From NCBI RefSeq assembly GCF_900111305.1, contig NZ_FOGS01000013.1, forward strand, positions 45,758 through 109,757: a stretch of DNA of 64,000 nt. Direction: 5' to 3'. The notes under the pieces are model-generated. The model was not told the DNA's origin and ran no database searches. It saw nothing but the letters and a program-made list of their open reading frames with translations. A program made the position numbers and the translations under genes. This DNA comes from Vreelandella subterranea (GTDB lineage: Bacteria > Pseudomonadota > Gammaproteobacteria > Pseudomonadales > Halomonadaceae). Each line of letters starts with the position of its first letter. Position 1 is the first letter of the stretch. Of this stretch, positions 56,021 through 63,724 are shown in pieces.

Positions 56021-57598
56021 ATGAGTGACATTCACGCCCACAAGATCCTGATTCTCGACTTCGGCTCCCAGTACACCCAGTTGATCGCCCGCCGGGTCCG
56101 CGAAATCGGTGTGTATTCCGAAGTTCGCGCCTTCGATATCACTGAAGAAGAGATCCGAGAGTACAACCCCAACGGCATCATCCTTGCCGGTGGGCCGGAA
56201 TCCGTCACCGAGCTGGATTCCCCGCGCGCGCCGCAGTGCGTGTTTGACATGGGCCTGCCGGTATTTGGCATCTGCTACGGCATGCAGACCATGGCCGAGC
56301 AGCTGGGCGGCAAGGTGGAAGGCTCCAACAAGCGCGAATTCGGTTACGCCCAGATTCGCCTGGACGAACCCACTGCGCTGTTCAACGACATCAAGGACCA
56401 CGTGGACCACGAGACCGGCAAAGCATTGCTGGACGTGTGGATGAGCCACGGCGATAAAGTCGCCCAGGCGCCGGACACCTTCACCGTGACCGCCTCGACA
56501 CCGAGCTGCCCGATTGCCGCCATGGCCTGGGAAGAGAAACAGTTCTACGGCGTGCAGTTCCACCCGGAAGTGACCCACACGCTTCAGGGCCAGCGCATTC
56601 TCGAGCACTTCGTGCTGGATATCTGTAAAGCCGAGAAGCTGTGGACCCCCGCGCAAATCATCGAAGACCAGGTACAGCGCGTTCGCGAGCAAGTGGGCGA
56701 CCGCCACGTGCTGCTGGGCCTTTCCGGTGGTGTAGATTCCTCCGTGGTCGCCGCGCTGCTGCACAAGGCGATTGGTACCCAGTTGACCTGCGTCTTCGTG
56801 GACAACGGCCTGCTGCGCAAGGCGGAAGGCGACCAGGTCATGGAAACCTTCGCCAAGCACATGGGCGTGAAGGTCATCCGCGTGGACGCTGAAGACCTGT
56901 TCCTCGACAAGCTGAAGGGCGAAAACGACCCGGAAGTGAAGCGCAAGATCATCGGCAACACCTTCATCGACGTGTTCGACGATGAAGCCAGCAAGATCGA
57001 AGATGTGGACTTCCTCGCTCAGGGCACCATCTACCCGGACGTGATCGAATCCGCCGCCAGCAAAACCGGCAAGGCCCACGTGATCAAGTCCCACCACAAC
57101 GTGGGTGGCCTGCCGGAAACCATGAAGCTCAAGCTGGTCGAGCCGCTGCGCGAGCTGTTCAAGGACGAAGTGCGCAAACTCGGCCTGGAGCTCGGCTTGC
57201 CCTATGACATGGTCTACCGCCACCCCTTCCCGGGGCCGGGCCTGGGCGTGCGCATCCTCGGCGAAGTTAAAAAAGAGTACGCCGACATCCTCCGCGAAGC
57301 CGACGCCATCTTCATCGAAGAGCTGCGCAACTCCGGCTGGTACGAAAAAACCAGCCAGGCCTTCGCCGTGTTCCTGCCGGTCAAGTCAGTCGGTGTCGTC
57401 GGCGACGGCCGCCGCTACGAATGGGTCATCGCGCTACGCGCGGTAGAAACCATCGACTTCATGACCGCCCGCTGGGCGCACCTGCCCTATGAACTGCTGG
57501 AGAAGGTATCCAACCGCATTATCAATGAGTTGGAAGGGGTTTCTCGGGTGACTTATGATGTTAGCAGTAAGCCGCCTGCTACTATTGAGTGGGAGTGA
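56021..57598 (+). CDS. guaA: GMP synthase (glutamine-hydrolysing)
   Basis: Aminates XMP to GMP. The 525 residues have an N-terminal class I glutamine amidotransferase domain (nucleophile cysteine in GICYGMQ near residue 86; FHPEVTHT), an ATP pyrophosphatase domain with P-loop [14 protein letters not shown] near 235, and a dimerisation domain ending [16 protein letters not shown]. The protein is intact. The final 25 sense codons (57521-57595) use A/T-ending codons far more often than those before them: 13 of 25, against 5 of the preceding 25. This is a possible sign that the 3' end was exchanged by an integrating element. AT-rich accessory DNA begins right after its terminator. Confidence 0.97.
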   Translation: MSDIHAHKILILDFGSQYTQLIARRVREIGVYSEVRAFDITEEEIREYNPNGIILAGGPESVTELDSPRAPQCVFDMGLPVFGICYGMQTMAEQLGGKVEGSNKREFGYAQIRLDEPTALFNDIKDHVDHETGKALLDVWMSHGDKVAQAPDTFTVTASTPSCPIAAMAWEEKQFYGVQFHPEVTHTLQGQRILEHFVLDICKAEKLWTPAQIIEDQVQRVREQVGDRHVLLGLSGGVDSSVVAALLHKAIGTQLTCVFVDNGLLRKAEGDQVMETFAKHMGVKVIRVDAEDLFLDKLKGENDPEVKRKIIGNTFIDVFDDEASKIEDVDFLAQGTIYPDVIESAASKTGKAHVIKSHHNVGGLPETMKLKLVEPLRELFKDEVRKLGLELGLPYDMVYRHPFPGPGLGVRILGEVKKEYADILREADAIFIEELRNSGWYEKTSQAFAVFLPVKSVGVVGDGRRYEWVIALRAVETIDFMTARWAHLPYELLEKVSNRIINELEGVSRVTYDVSSKPPATIEWE

Positions 57599-57644
57599 TC
57601 CTGCGTTAGATAGCACCTTGCACTGAACAGTAATAAACACTCTC

Positions 57645-57671
57645 AAGCCCGCTTTCTAGCGGGCTTTTGTT
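57645..57671 (+). terminator. Terminator of guaA
   Basis: The arms AAGCCCGC (57645-57652) and GCGGGCTT (57659-57666) with a 6-nt loop are followed by TTGTTAT. It marks the end of the host-like segment; the sequence turns strongly AT-rich within 20 bp. Confidence 0.88.
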
Positions 57672-57751
57672 ATCTAACAGAAAATCATAAGTACAAATAC
57701 AAATAATATTAAGAAAAAATTGAATTTTATATAATTATAGTGTAATTTTTT

Positions 57752-57890
57752 AGTACGCTCACATGCAGATTTGTTGATTGCGTTTCGCAATCTGTGACAA
57801 CATCGTCTAAGTGACTCGCCTTCTCGGATTGCTCCATATTGCTTTCCTGAATTACTCGCTAGCGGCGCGTAAGAGTGCATGTGAGCTACT
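57752..57890 (+). ncRNA. Retron msr-msd RNA (Ec67-like)
   Basis: The template and primer RNA for msDNA. The inverted repeats a1 (57752-57766, core GCTCACATGC at 57757) and a2 (57877-57890, core GCATGTGAGC) pair over 10 bp, and over 14 bp with one bulge. Between them the msr contains a hairpin GATTGCG-TTT-CGCAATC (57776-57792). Its 7-bp stem and UUU loop match retron msr stem-loops that the reverse transcriptase recognises. Outer TTGT/ACAA bases extend it. The msd probably covers about 57812-57880. A TATAAT at 57730-57735 predicts a start near 57742. The reverse transcriptase starts 30 bp after a2. The branching guanosine and the msDNA 3' end cannot be fixed from sequence alone. Confidence 0.87.
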
Positions 57891-57920
57891 TCTTTTGGCT
57901 TTAATGAAAAAGAGTGTAAT

Positions 57921-59681
57921 TTGATTCATAGACGAAACTATTTGCTTCTTAGAAAAGCCAAAACAAAACCTGAGCTAGCATCAATATTGGGTGTTTCAGC
58001 GGCTTTTCTTACCAGAACTTTGTACAGATCTGGTGTGAAGTCACACGTAAACTCACACTATCATCAATTCGATATTGCCAAAAAATCAGGTGGTGTCAGA
58101 ACAATTAGTGCGCCATCAGATGAATTAAAAGATCTTCAGCGGAAATTGTCAGATTTGCTATTGGATTGTAAAGAGGTGATTTATCTTGACAAGAAAGTTG
58201 AATGCCTGCTTTCACATGGCTTTGAACGAGAAAGATCGATCATAACGAATGCGCGCATTCATCGTGGTAAAAGAAATGTATTAAATTTAGATTTGGCAGA
58301 TTTTTTTGGAAGTTTTAACTTTGGCAGAGTTCGTGGATATTTCATTGCCAATAGGGAGTTTGAATTAGATCCGCATATAGCAACCGTTATTGCTCAAATA
58401 GCATGCTATAAAGATTCTTTGCCTCAGGGGAGTCCATGCTCCCCAGTTATTGCGAATCTCATAACAAATAGCCTGGATATAAAGCTGTCAAAGTTAGCTA
58501 AAAGCAATGGCAGCTCGTATACAAGATATGCTGATGATATAACTTTTTCGACTAGAAAGAAAAGTTTTCCCGCCGCCATTGTTAAAGATGTTAAAAGTAT
58601 AACACTAGGTTCAAAGTTACTTGGTGAAATAAGGCGTGCTGGGTTTTCGGTAAACCCTACAAAGACTAGGTTGCAATTTAAGGATTCGAGGCAGGAGGCA
58701 ACTGGCCTAGTTGTTAATAAAAAAGTAAGCGTTAAATCTGAATACTGGCGCTTAACCAGAGCTATGGCTCATTCTTTATTCAAAACAGGGAAATTTCAGA
58801 TTGCCGAGCAAGATGGTTCTTTTAGAGATGGCCATTTATCAGAGCTAGAAGGTCGATTAACTTTTATTGATTCTATCGACTTTTATAACAACTTAGAAAA
58901 AAAGAAACAACCAGAATCAAAATTTGAACCTAAGATACACACGGGAATTAATAAATTTCGCGGAAAATTAAATTCAAGAGAAAAGGTCTATGGGAGGTTT
59001 TTGCAATACAAGCATTTTTTTGCAAATGAATATCCCACAATTCTAACTGAAGGTAAAACAGATAGTGTTTACTTAAAAAGTGCTTTAAATCAGCTGCAAG
59101 CTTCCTATCCTAATTTAGTTAATTTTAAATCATCTAAAGAGGAGTATTCACCAAAGCTAAAGTTTCCTGACTTAAATCGTAAGACAATGTACTTACTTGA
59201 TATAGGTGATGGTGCAACATCTTTCTTAAGGTTTGTTCAAAGATATACTGATGATTTAAAGTACTTTGAAGGAAAAAAAGCTAAAAATCCAGTGATTCTA
59301 GTGCTTGACAACGACGCTGGACCTAAAGATTTATTAAATCATTTGGTGAAGAAGGTTAAATCATGTCCCGATGATATAGCTGTACTGAAGAGTGGTGGCT
59401 ATATTCATTTGTTCCATAATTTATATCTTATTTTGACTCAACTAAATGCTGGTGGAAAAGATTCTGCTATGGAAGACCTGTTTGATGCTGAAACTCTCAG
59501 CACTGTGATTGATGGAAAAACATTTTCACCAGCCAAGCATATTGATGTAAGCAAGCATTACGGAAAGCATATTTTTTCTACTAAAGTTGTTCGCGCAAAT
59601 AAAGAAAAAATCAACTTTGATAAATTTAAATACATCTTTAATGAGATCGAGAGAGTTAAGCTGCATTTTTCAACATTATGA
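57921..59681 (+). CDS. Retron reverse transcriptase fused to a TOPRIM domain
   Basis: A 586-residue retron reverse transcriptase. The retron-specific NAxxH motif is NARIH (110-114), the motif A aspartate is D124 (LNLDLADFF), LPQGSPCSP lies at 167-175, and the catalytic YADD is at 203-206. The region Y motif reads ATG (260-262) where VTG is usual. The C-terminal third is a TOPRIM domain: TEGKTD (Glu377) and LDNDAG (Asp463, Asp465). Order and length match retron Ec67 (Eco2), an RT-TOPRIM anti-phage system. It starts with TTG after AAGAG; no early in-frame ATG exists. The gene is much richer in A and T than all neighbours, a sign of horizontal transfer. Confidence 0.93.
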   Translation: MIHRRNYLLLRKAKTKPELASILGVSAAFLTRTLYRSGVKSHVNSHYHQFDIAKKSGGVRTISAPSDELKDLQRKLSDLLLDCKEVIYLDKKVECLLSHGFERERSIITNARIHRGKRNVLNLDLADFFGSFNFGRVRGYFIANREFELDPHIATVIAQIACYKDSLPQGSPCSPVIANLITNSLDIKLSKLAKSNGSSYTRYADDITFSTRKKSFPAAIVKDVKSITLGSKLLGEIRRAGFSVNPTKTRLQFKDSRQEATGLVVNKKVSVKSEYWRLTRAMAHSLFKTGKFQIAEQDGSFRDGHLSELEGRLTFIDSIDFYNNLEKKKQPESKFEPKIHTGINKFRGKLNSREKVYGRFLQYKHFFANEYPTILTEGKTDSVYLKSALNQLQASYPNLVNFKSSKEEYSPKLKFPDLNRKTMYLLDIGDGATSFLRFVQRYTDDLKYFEGKKAKNPVILVLDNDAGPKDLLNHLVKKVKSCPDDIAVLKSGGYIHLFHNLYLILTQLNAGGKDSAMEDLFDAETLSTVIDGKTFSPAKHIDVSKHYGKHIFSTKVVRANKEKINFDKFKYIFNEIERVKLHFSTL

Positions 59682-59845
59682 CAATTTTTTGTATTTTTTA
59701 TTAGAGTGACTTAAGGTTCTTGGTAAGCTCTGAGCAGAAAAATTCTGCATTGTGTTTTCGAGCCTTATTGCTAAAGTTAAAGCATATGCTACATATAGAG
59801 AGGATTCTACCTGCATGCAACATAATGATTTTTGATCGTAGCATG
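59682..59845. other. AT-rich spacer after the retron
   Basis: A short AT-rich stretch with a T-rich segment right after the reverse transcriptase stop (59685-59702). No gene or clear hairpin terminator was recognised. It ends where IS30-type sequence begins. Confidence 0.4.
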
Positions 59846-60255
59846 GCGGTCTCAATGACCAAGTGCAACACTATTTTAGCGTGCTCGGGCCGCCGACGGA
59901 TTTCTTGAGCACCTCGGCGTAGACTTCCAACGGCGTGCGCCAGTCCAGTGTCTTGCGCGGCCGTGTGTTGAGTGAATCGGCGATCTCGTCGAGCTCATCC
60001 TGACTGTAGGCCGATAGGTCCGTGCCCTTCGGCAGGTACTGCCTCAATAGCCCGTTGGTATTCTCATTGGAACTCCGCTGCCATGGGCTATGCGGGTCGG
60101 CAAAGTAGATCGCTATCCCCGTCTTCTGAGTGATCTCGGCATGTTTCACCATCTCTTTGCCCTGGTCATAGGTCATGGACAGAAGCAGAGCGCGCGGCAA
60201 CTCATTGAGCTTGTTGAGGAAGCCAGCAGCCGCCGCTGTAGCCGTGGCGACGTCA
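59846..60255 (-). mobile_element. IS30-family element, truncated (3' end kept)
   Basis: Remnant consisting of the 3' part of an IS30-type transposase gene and a likely terminal end (about 59846-59870, reading TGTTGCACTTGGTCATTGAG on minus, similar to IS30-family ends). The 5' part of the gene and the other inverted repeat are missing. The frame is lost at a GGGG run near 60256-60259. Confidence 0.7.
59871..60255 (-). pseudogene. IS30-family transposase, C-terminal fragment
   Basis: The frame encodes about 128 residues of the transposase C-terminus: MTYDQGKEM, then [34 protein letters not shown] and WRTPLEVY. This is the conserved end of the IS30 DDE domain with its last catalytic glutamate (SNENTNG). 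In-frame reading upstream of the annotated Met continues through [22 protein letters not shown] then stops it at 60264-60266. The N-terminal helix-turn-helix and first catalytic residues are absent, so it is inactive. It lies between the retron and the eamA-like gene. Confidence 0.85.
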
Positions 60256-60416
60256 CCCCATCTTCAGTAGCAGCATCACTAACAGTTTTTTTGGTGATGT
60301 ATTTTCCGCTAACCTTGCTGCCCGTGTTGGAAATGGCCGCGATTCTCTCGGTGCGTTATCGCTCGCTATTCCTATATATACGTCGGTAATTTGAACTCAA
60401 ACGCATACTATAAAGT
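60256..60416. other. Unassigned remnant between IS30 fragment and transporter gene
   Basis: No recognisable gene. Several short frames are open on both strands, but none has a ribosome binding site or a family motif I recognise. It is probably debris left where the IS30 fragment was truncated. Confidence 0.35.
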
Positions 60417-61256
60417 CTAATCGCTCCCAGCCACAATCAACATCGTCGCCACAATAGACAACGCTACCCCCGTCATGGTGGTGCCGCTAACCGCCTCCTT
60501 GCGAGTCAGCGAGCCAAACACGACTGGTATCAGTGGGTACATCGACACAATAACGATGCTGATAATGGCAAGCTGGCCTTTCTGCGATAACGCATACATC
60601 GTTAGCCCCAGTGCGCTGATACCGCCTGCCACCGTGGCGAAAAGCGGAAAGCGTTTTTGTGCTGGCTTGGCGCGTTGGTAAAACGGCAGTAAACACACAG
60701 CTCCGCTTAGCATGCATAGAGCGATGCCATACGACGCCGCGTGGTCGGGAACTTGCCCAAGGAAATGCAGTTGCAGGGCAAACCCCAAGCCTGCCTCGAG
60801 TCCGAATAATAGGCCTGTTCTGGTTATGCTGTTCATCCGCCCTGTGTTTATCCGGCCGCCGCCCGCCGTTAACCAGATGGCGGGCAGGGCGATCATCACG
60901 CCTAGCCATACCCAGGCATTGGGCCGCTCGCCCAGGAAAATCAGCGAGAGTCCAAGGGCAATGGTGACCATCGCGACAGCGCTAACAGGCACCACGATAG
61001 CGAAGGGCGCCCGTGATAATCCTTGGTAAAGCATCCATGCCCCAAGGGCGGAGCCGATGCCCGCCAGCGCGCCCCATATCCACACAGTTGGCTCCCAGGT
61101 GGAAAAGAGCAGTGCGCCCGCAAATCCGACAAGTGCGCCGCCTAGGTGCGTATAAAACGCAATATTAAGCGGCGGGTAAAAACGGGCGAGCAGGCCATTG
61201 ATAAAGTGCGTGCTGCCGAGCAGCACCATGGCGCTCAGCGCAAGGGCGATAGACAT
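60417..61256 (-). CDS. EamA/DMT family transporter
   Basis: A 279-residue integral membrane protein with ten hydrophobic spans in two EamA repeats (first LARFYPPLNIAFYTHLGGALVGF; second from about residue 145, with YPLIPVVFGSLTRKEAVSG near its end). Substrates in this superfamily are metabolites or drugs; none is indicated here. It is divergent from a LysR regulator 99 bp away, which probably controls it. Its base composition is host-like, unlike the retron. Confidence 0.85.
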   Translation of the reverse strand: MSIALALSAMVLLGSTHFINGLLARFYPPLNIAFYTHLGGALVGFAGALLFSTWEPTVWIWGALAGIGSALGAWMLYQGLSRAPFAIVVPVSAVAMVTIALGLSLIFLGERPNAWVWLGVMIALPAIWLTAGGGRINTGRMNSITRTGLLFGLEAGLGFALQLHFLGQVPDHAASYGIALCMLSGAVCLLPFYQRAKPAQKRFPLFATVAGGISALGLTMYALSQKGQLAIISIVIVSMYPLIPVVFGSLTRKEAVSGTTMTGVALSIVATMLIVAGSD

Positions 61257-61355
61257 GCGGGCTCCTGGTCACGATGATAAGGGAAGGGCCAGCATAGAAG
61301 TCGCTAACGTGCGGCTTGAAACTCGATTAGGTCATGGTCGCCATGAGGAGTTGTG

Positions 61356-62264
61356 ATGATCAGAGGGGCGGATATCTCCATTGCCCAACTTCGCGCGCTG
61401 CTTGCCGTGGCGGAAGCGCAGTCTTATACCCGTGCGGCGGAGCGCCTTGGCGTTAGCCAGTCGGGCGTGAGCCATTCCATGCAGGCACTGGAGAAGCTGG
61501 CGGGTGGCCGGCTGATGATAAAAACCCCAGAAGGGCTGGTGCCCACTGCGTTAGGAGAGTTAGTGCTTACTAGCGCCAGGAAGGTTGTAGGTGAGCTTCA
61601 GGTATTAAGCCAGCAGGTGGGGCAGTTTCATAACGAGGCGGATGAAGCGCTGAAGATAGGTGTTATTCCCAGTGCGTTATCTGGCTGGTTATCGCCCCAG
61701 CTTGCGAGCTTCACGAGCCGCTATCCGGATGCCATCAGCCTTGTTCTGGAAGGCATGGAAGAAGAGATAAAGGAGTGGGTGGAAAGCGGCGTAATCAACA
61801 TGGGTGTCACAACCGATGTCACTCAGCTTAATCTCACCTACTGGCGTGAGCACTTTGATTGGCAGCTATTAAAGAAGGACGAGATTGTTGCCGTGTTGCC
61901 TGCAAATCACCCACTCAGTAAACAAGCCAGCGTGACGGTGGCGGAACTGGCGGAGCACCCGCTTATTATGTCGTCAGGCGGTTGTGAGGCTCTGATCCAG
62001 CAGATATTTGCCCACTCGTTGGAGGAAGTCGATACCTTTCAGGTGGATTTCTGGGTTCGCGATACGCGAACGTTATTGCAGATGGTCGCTGGCGATGTGG
62101 GCGTGAGCCTGGTGCCCACATTGGCGTTAAATAATAAGCCGACGGCCAACGTGGTGACGCGGCCGTTATCTCCCCGGCGCGACCGGAACCTGATTGCCTT
62201 CTGGCCTAAGCGGCAGCCGCTTAATCAGGTTGGCCTGCAATTACTGAGGGAGTGCAAAGCTTAA
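61356..62264 (+). CDS. LysR family transcriptional regulator
   Basis: A 302-residue regulator with an N-terminal winged helix (ISIAQLRALLAVAEAQSYTRAAERLGVSQSGVSHSMQALEKLAGG) and a C-terminal periplasmic-binding-like effector domain from about residue 90. The ATG at 61356 is preferred over GTG at 61353 because GAGGAG ends 5 nt before it. The divergent EamA transporter gene is the likely target; the inducer is unknown and no clear T-N11-A operator was identified. Confidence 0.9.
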   Translation: MIRGADISIAQLRALLAVAEAQSYTRAAERLGVSQSGVSHSMQALEKLAGGRLMIKTPEGLVPTALGELVLTSARKVVGELQVLSQQVGQFHNEADEALKIGVIPSALSGWLSPQLASFTSRYPDAISLVLEGMEEEIKEWVESGVINMGVTTDVTQLNLTYWREHFDWQLLKKDEIVAVLPANHPLSKQASVTVAELAEHPLIMSSGGCEALIQQIFAHSLEEVDTFQVDFWVRDTRTLLQMVAGDVGVSLVPTLALNNKPTANVVTRPLSPRRDRNLIAFWPKRQPLNQVGLQLLRECKA

Positions 62265-62346
62265 CGAGTTCTTCATTATATCTTGTGAATGTATTACGGG
62301 GAGATGGACATGGTAATCTGTCTCGTAACGATTGGCAGAGGTCTCC

Positions 62347-63321
62347 ATGGTCAACAATCACCACGATACTGGCTACAAAGAGCTGTTCAGCTATCCGGAG
62401 TTTGTTCAGCAGCTTATCGAAGGCTTTGCCCCCGCTGAGATTGCCCAGTTAATGGACTTTTCTACTCTGAAAAGCCATAGCGGCCACTACATTACGCCTC
62501 TGTTCGAAGAAAAAATTGAGGACGTGGTGTGGTCAGTCAACATCAATTGGCAGGGCGTGACCCAAGAGGTGTACCTGTACATCTTGTTGGAGTTTCAGTC
62601 CTCGGTGGATCGCACTATGCCGGTTCGGCTGATGCACTACGCCGCTTGCTTCTACAGTGAGTTGCTCAAGCAGAAGGTCATCACACCCGGCCAGGGTTTA
62701 CCGCCGGTGTTTCCGGTAGTGCTTTATAACGGCTCAGAGCGCTGGTCGGCATCGTTAGATCTCTATGACATGATCATGCCGGAACCGCCGGGTCTCCTGG
62801 GGGTCTATCAACCACGGATGCGTTATTATCTGGTCGATGAAGGGCGCTATACTGATGAGCAGTTAGGTTTGGTACAGTCGCCGCTAAGCGGGGTGTTCAG
62901 TATCGAGAAGGCTTCCACAAACCGCCAGGGGCTGCAGCAAGCCGTGGATCGAATTGTGGCGATTATTCAGGCCGACCCTCACAAAGAACGTATCGACAAG
63001 ATTATTACCCGCTGGCTTAAACGCCACCTGCAGCGGCTCGGGGCTGAGGTCGACCTCAATCAGCTCAACAGTTTGGTGGAGGATAAAGACATGTTGGCAG
63101 AAAATTTGGAAAACTGGGCGCAGCAAGAGCGTCAGGAAGGCGAGAAGCTGGGTATTGAGAAAGGCGAGAAGCTGGGTATTGAGAAAGGCGAGAAGCTGGG
63201 TATTGAGAAAACAGCCCGTAATCTGCTCAAGTTGGGAGTGCTCAGCGATGAGCAGATCGCTGAAGCGACTGGTCTGGCGCTAGATGAAGTGGCGAAGCTG
63301 CGCATTGAGGGTAAGGGCTGA
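62347..63321 (+). CDS. Rpn family nuclease (PD-(D/E)XK), putative RpnL toxin
   Basis: A 324-residue protein of the Rpn/YhgA (recombination-promoting nuclease, Transposase_31) family. It has HDTGYKELFSYPEFVQQLIEGF at the start, a nuclease core with EEKIEDVVWSV and the catalytic-type YLYILLEFQSSVDRTMPVRLMHY at about residues 78-100, and VFPVVLYNG. The ATG at 62347 follows GAGG; a TTG at 62332 is weaker. The C-terminal part carries three copies of an 8-residue repeat (EKLGIEKG), encoded by 24-bp direct repeats. E. coli Rpn genes are known as gene-within-gene toxin-antitoxin phage defence. An internal start with a strong ribosome binding site at 63091 fits that plan. Confidence 0.88.
   Translation: MVNNHHDTGYKELFSYPEFVQQLIEGFAPAEIAQLMDFSTLKSHSGHYITPLFEEKIEDVVWSVNINWQGVTQEVYLYILLEFQSSVDRTMPVRLMHYAACFYSELLKQKVITPGQGLPPVFPVVLYNGSERWSASLDLYDMIMPEPPGLLGVYQPRMRYYLVDEGRYTDEQLGLVQSPLSGVFSIEKASTNRQGLQQAVDRIVAIIQADPHKERIDKIITRWLKRHLQRLGAEVDLNQLNSLVEDKDMLAENLENWAQQERQEGEKLGIEKGEKLGIEKGEKLGIEKTARNLLKLGVLSDEQIAEATGLALDEVAKLRIEGKG
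63091..63321 (+). CDS. Internal in-frame C-terminal product, putative RpnS antitoxin
   Basis: An ATG at 63091, in frame with the Rpn gene, is preceded by GGAGG (63078-63082) with an ideal 8-nt spacer, a better ribosome binding site than that of the full-length gene. Translation from here would give 76 residues (MLAENLENWAQQERQEGEK...), including the whole repeat tract and the helical C-terminus. This corresponds to the separately translated RpnS part that blocks RpnL in characterised Rpn systems. Expression is predicted, not shown. Confidence 0.6.
   Translation: MLAENLENWAQQERQEGEKLGIEKGEKLGIEKGEKLGIEKTARNLLKLGVLSDEQIAEATGLALDEVAKLRIEGKG
63139..63210 (+). repeat. Three 24-bp in-frame direct repeats inside the Rpn gene
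   Basis: Three identical copies of a 24-bp unit (63139-63162, 63163-63186, 63187-63210), each coding for GEKLGIEK. The copies have no base differences, so the tract is young or prone to slippage, which would change the protein length by 8 residues without breaking the frame. Confidence 0.95.
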
Positions 63322-63412
63322 TCCTTGCTTTCATTTCCGTATTTCCACTTCACACATGAAGTGACCCCCTCCAGAGCTGCACAGGCTATAGTGCAGCTAT
63401 CAGGAGGATGAT

Positions 63413-63724
63413 ATGAGCAACGAACCCTCAGTCAAACGCTGGACCGCCAAGCGCAAAGCCGCTGTGGTCATGGATATCTTCAAGGGCAAGACCACCGTCG
63501 CTGAGGTGGCTCGACAGCATGACCTCACCGTCTCGGAAGTCGAGGGCTGGATGGAAGAAGCCCAACGCAACATGGAGAACGGGTTCCGAGCCCGGCCCAA
63601 GGATATCCGCGAGCAGTACGAGTCAGATCTGCGGGAAACCAAGGAGGCGCTGGGCGAGGCTCACCTGCAGATCTATGCATTAAAAAAGTTCAAACGCCTG
63701 CTCGACGAGGACGAGAACTCGTAA
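63413..63724 (+). CDS. IS3-family transposase OrfA
   Basis: A 103-residue helix-turn-helix protein: KRWTAKRKAAVVMDIFKGKTTVAEVARQHDLTVSEVEGW is the DNA-binding part. A heptad-like segment with leucines (LRETKEALGEAHLQIYALKKF) follows, as in OrfA proteins. AGGAGG lies 7 nt before the ATG. OrfB is reached by -1 frameshifting at A-AAA-AAG, 63682-63688. Confidence 0.9.
   Translation: MSNEPSVKRWTAKRKAAVVMDIFKGKTTVAEVARQHDLTVSEVEGWMEEAQRNMENGFRARPKDIREQYESDLRETKEALGEAHLQIYALKKFKRLLDEDENS
63682..63688 (+). other. Programmed -1 frameshift site (A AAA AAG)
   Basis: In the orfA frame the heptamer reads A-AAA-AAG, the classic slippery sequence of IS3-family elements. A shift by -1 here continues without a stop into the orfB frame. 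Confidence 0.85.

Noticed and set aside
60090..60389. 99-codon plus-strand frame over the IS30 fragment
   Set aside because: No ribosome binding site and no family similarity; it overlaps the transposase remnant on the other strand.
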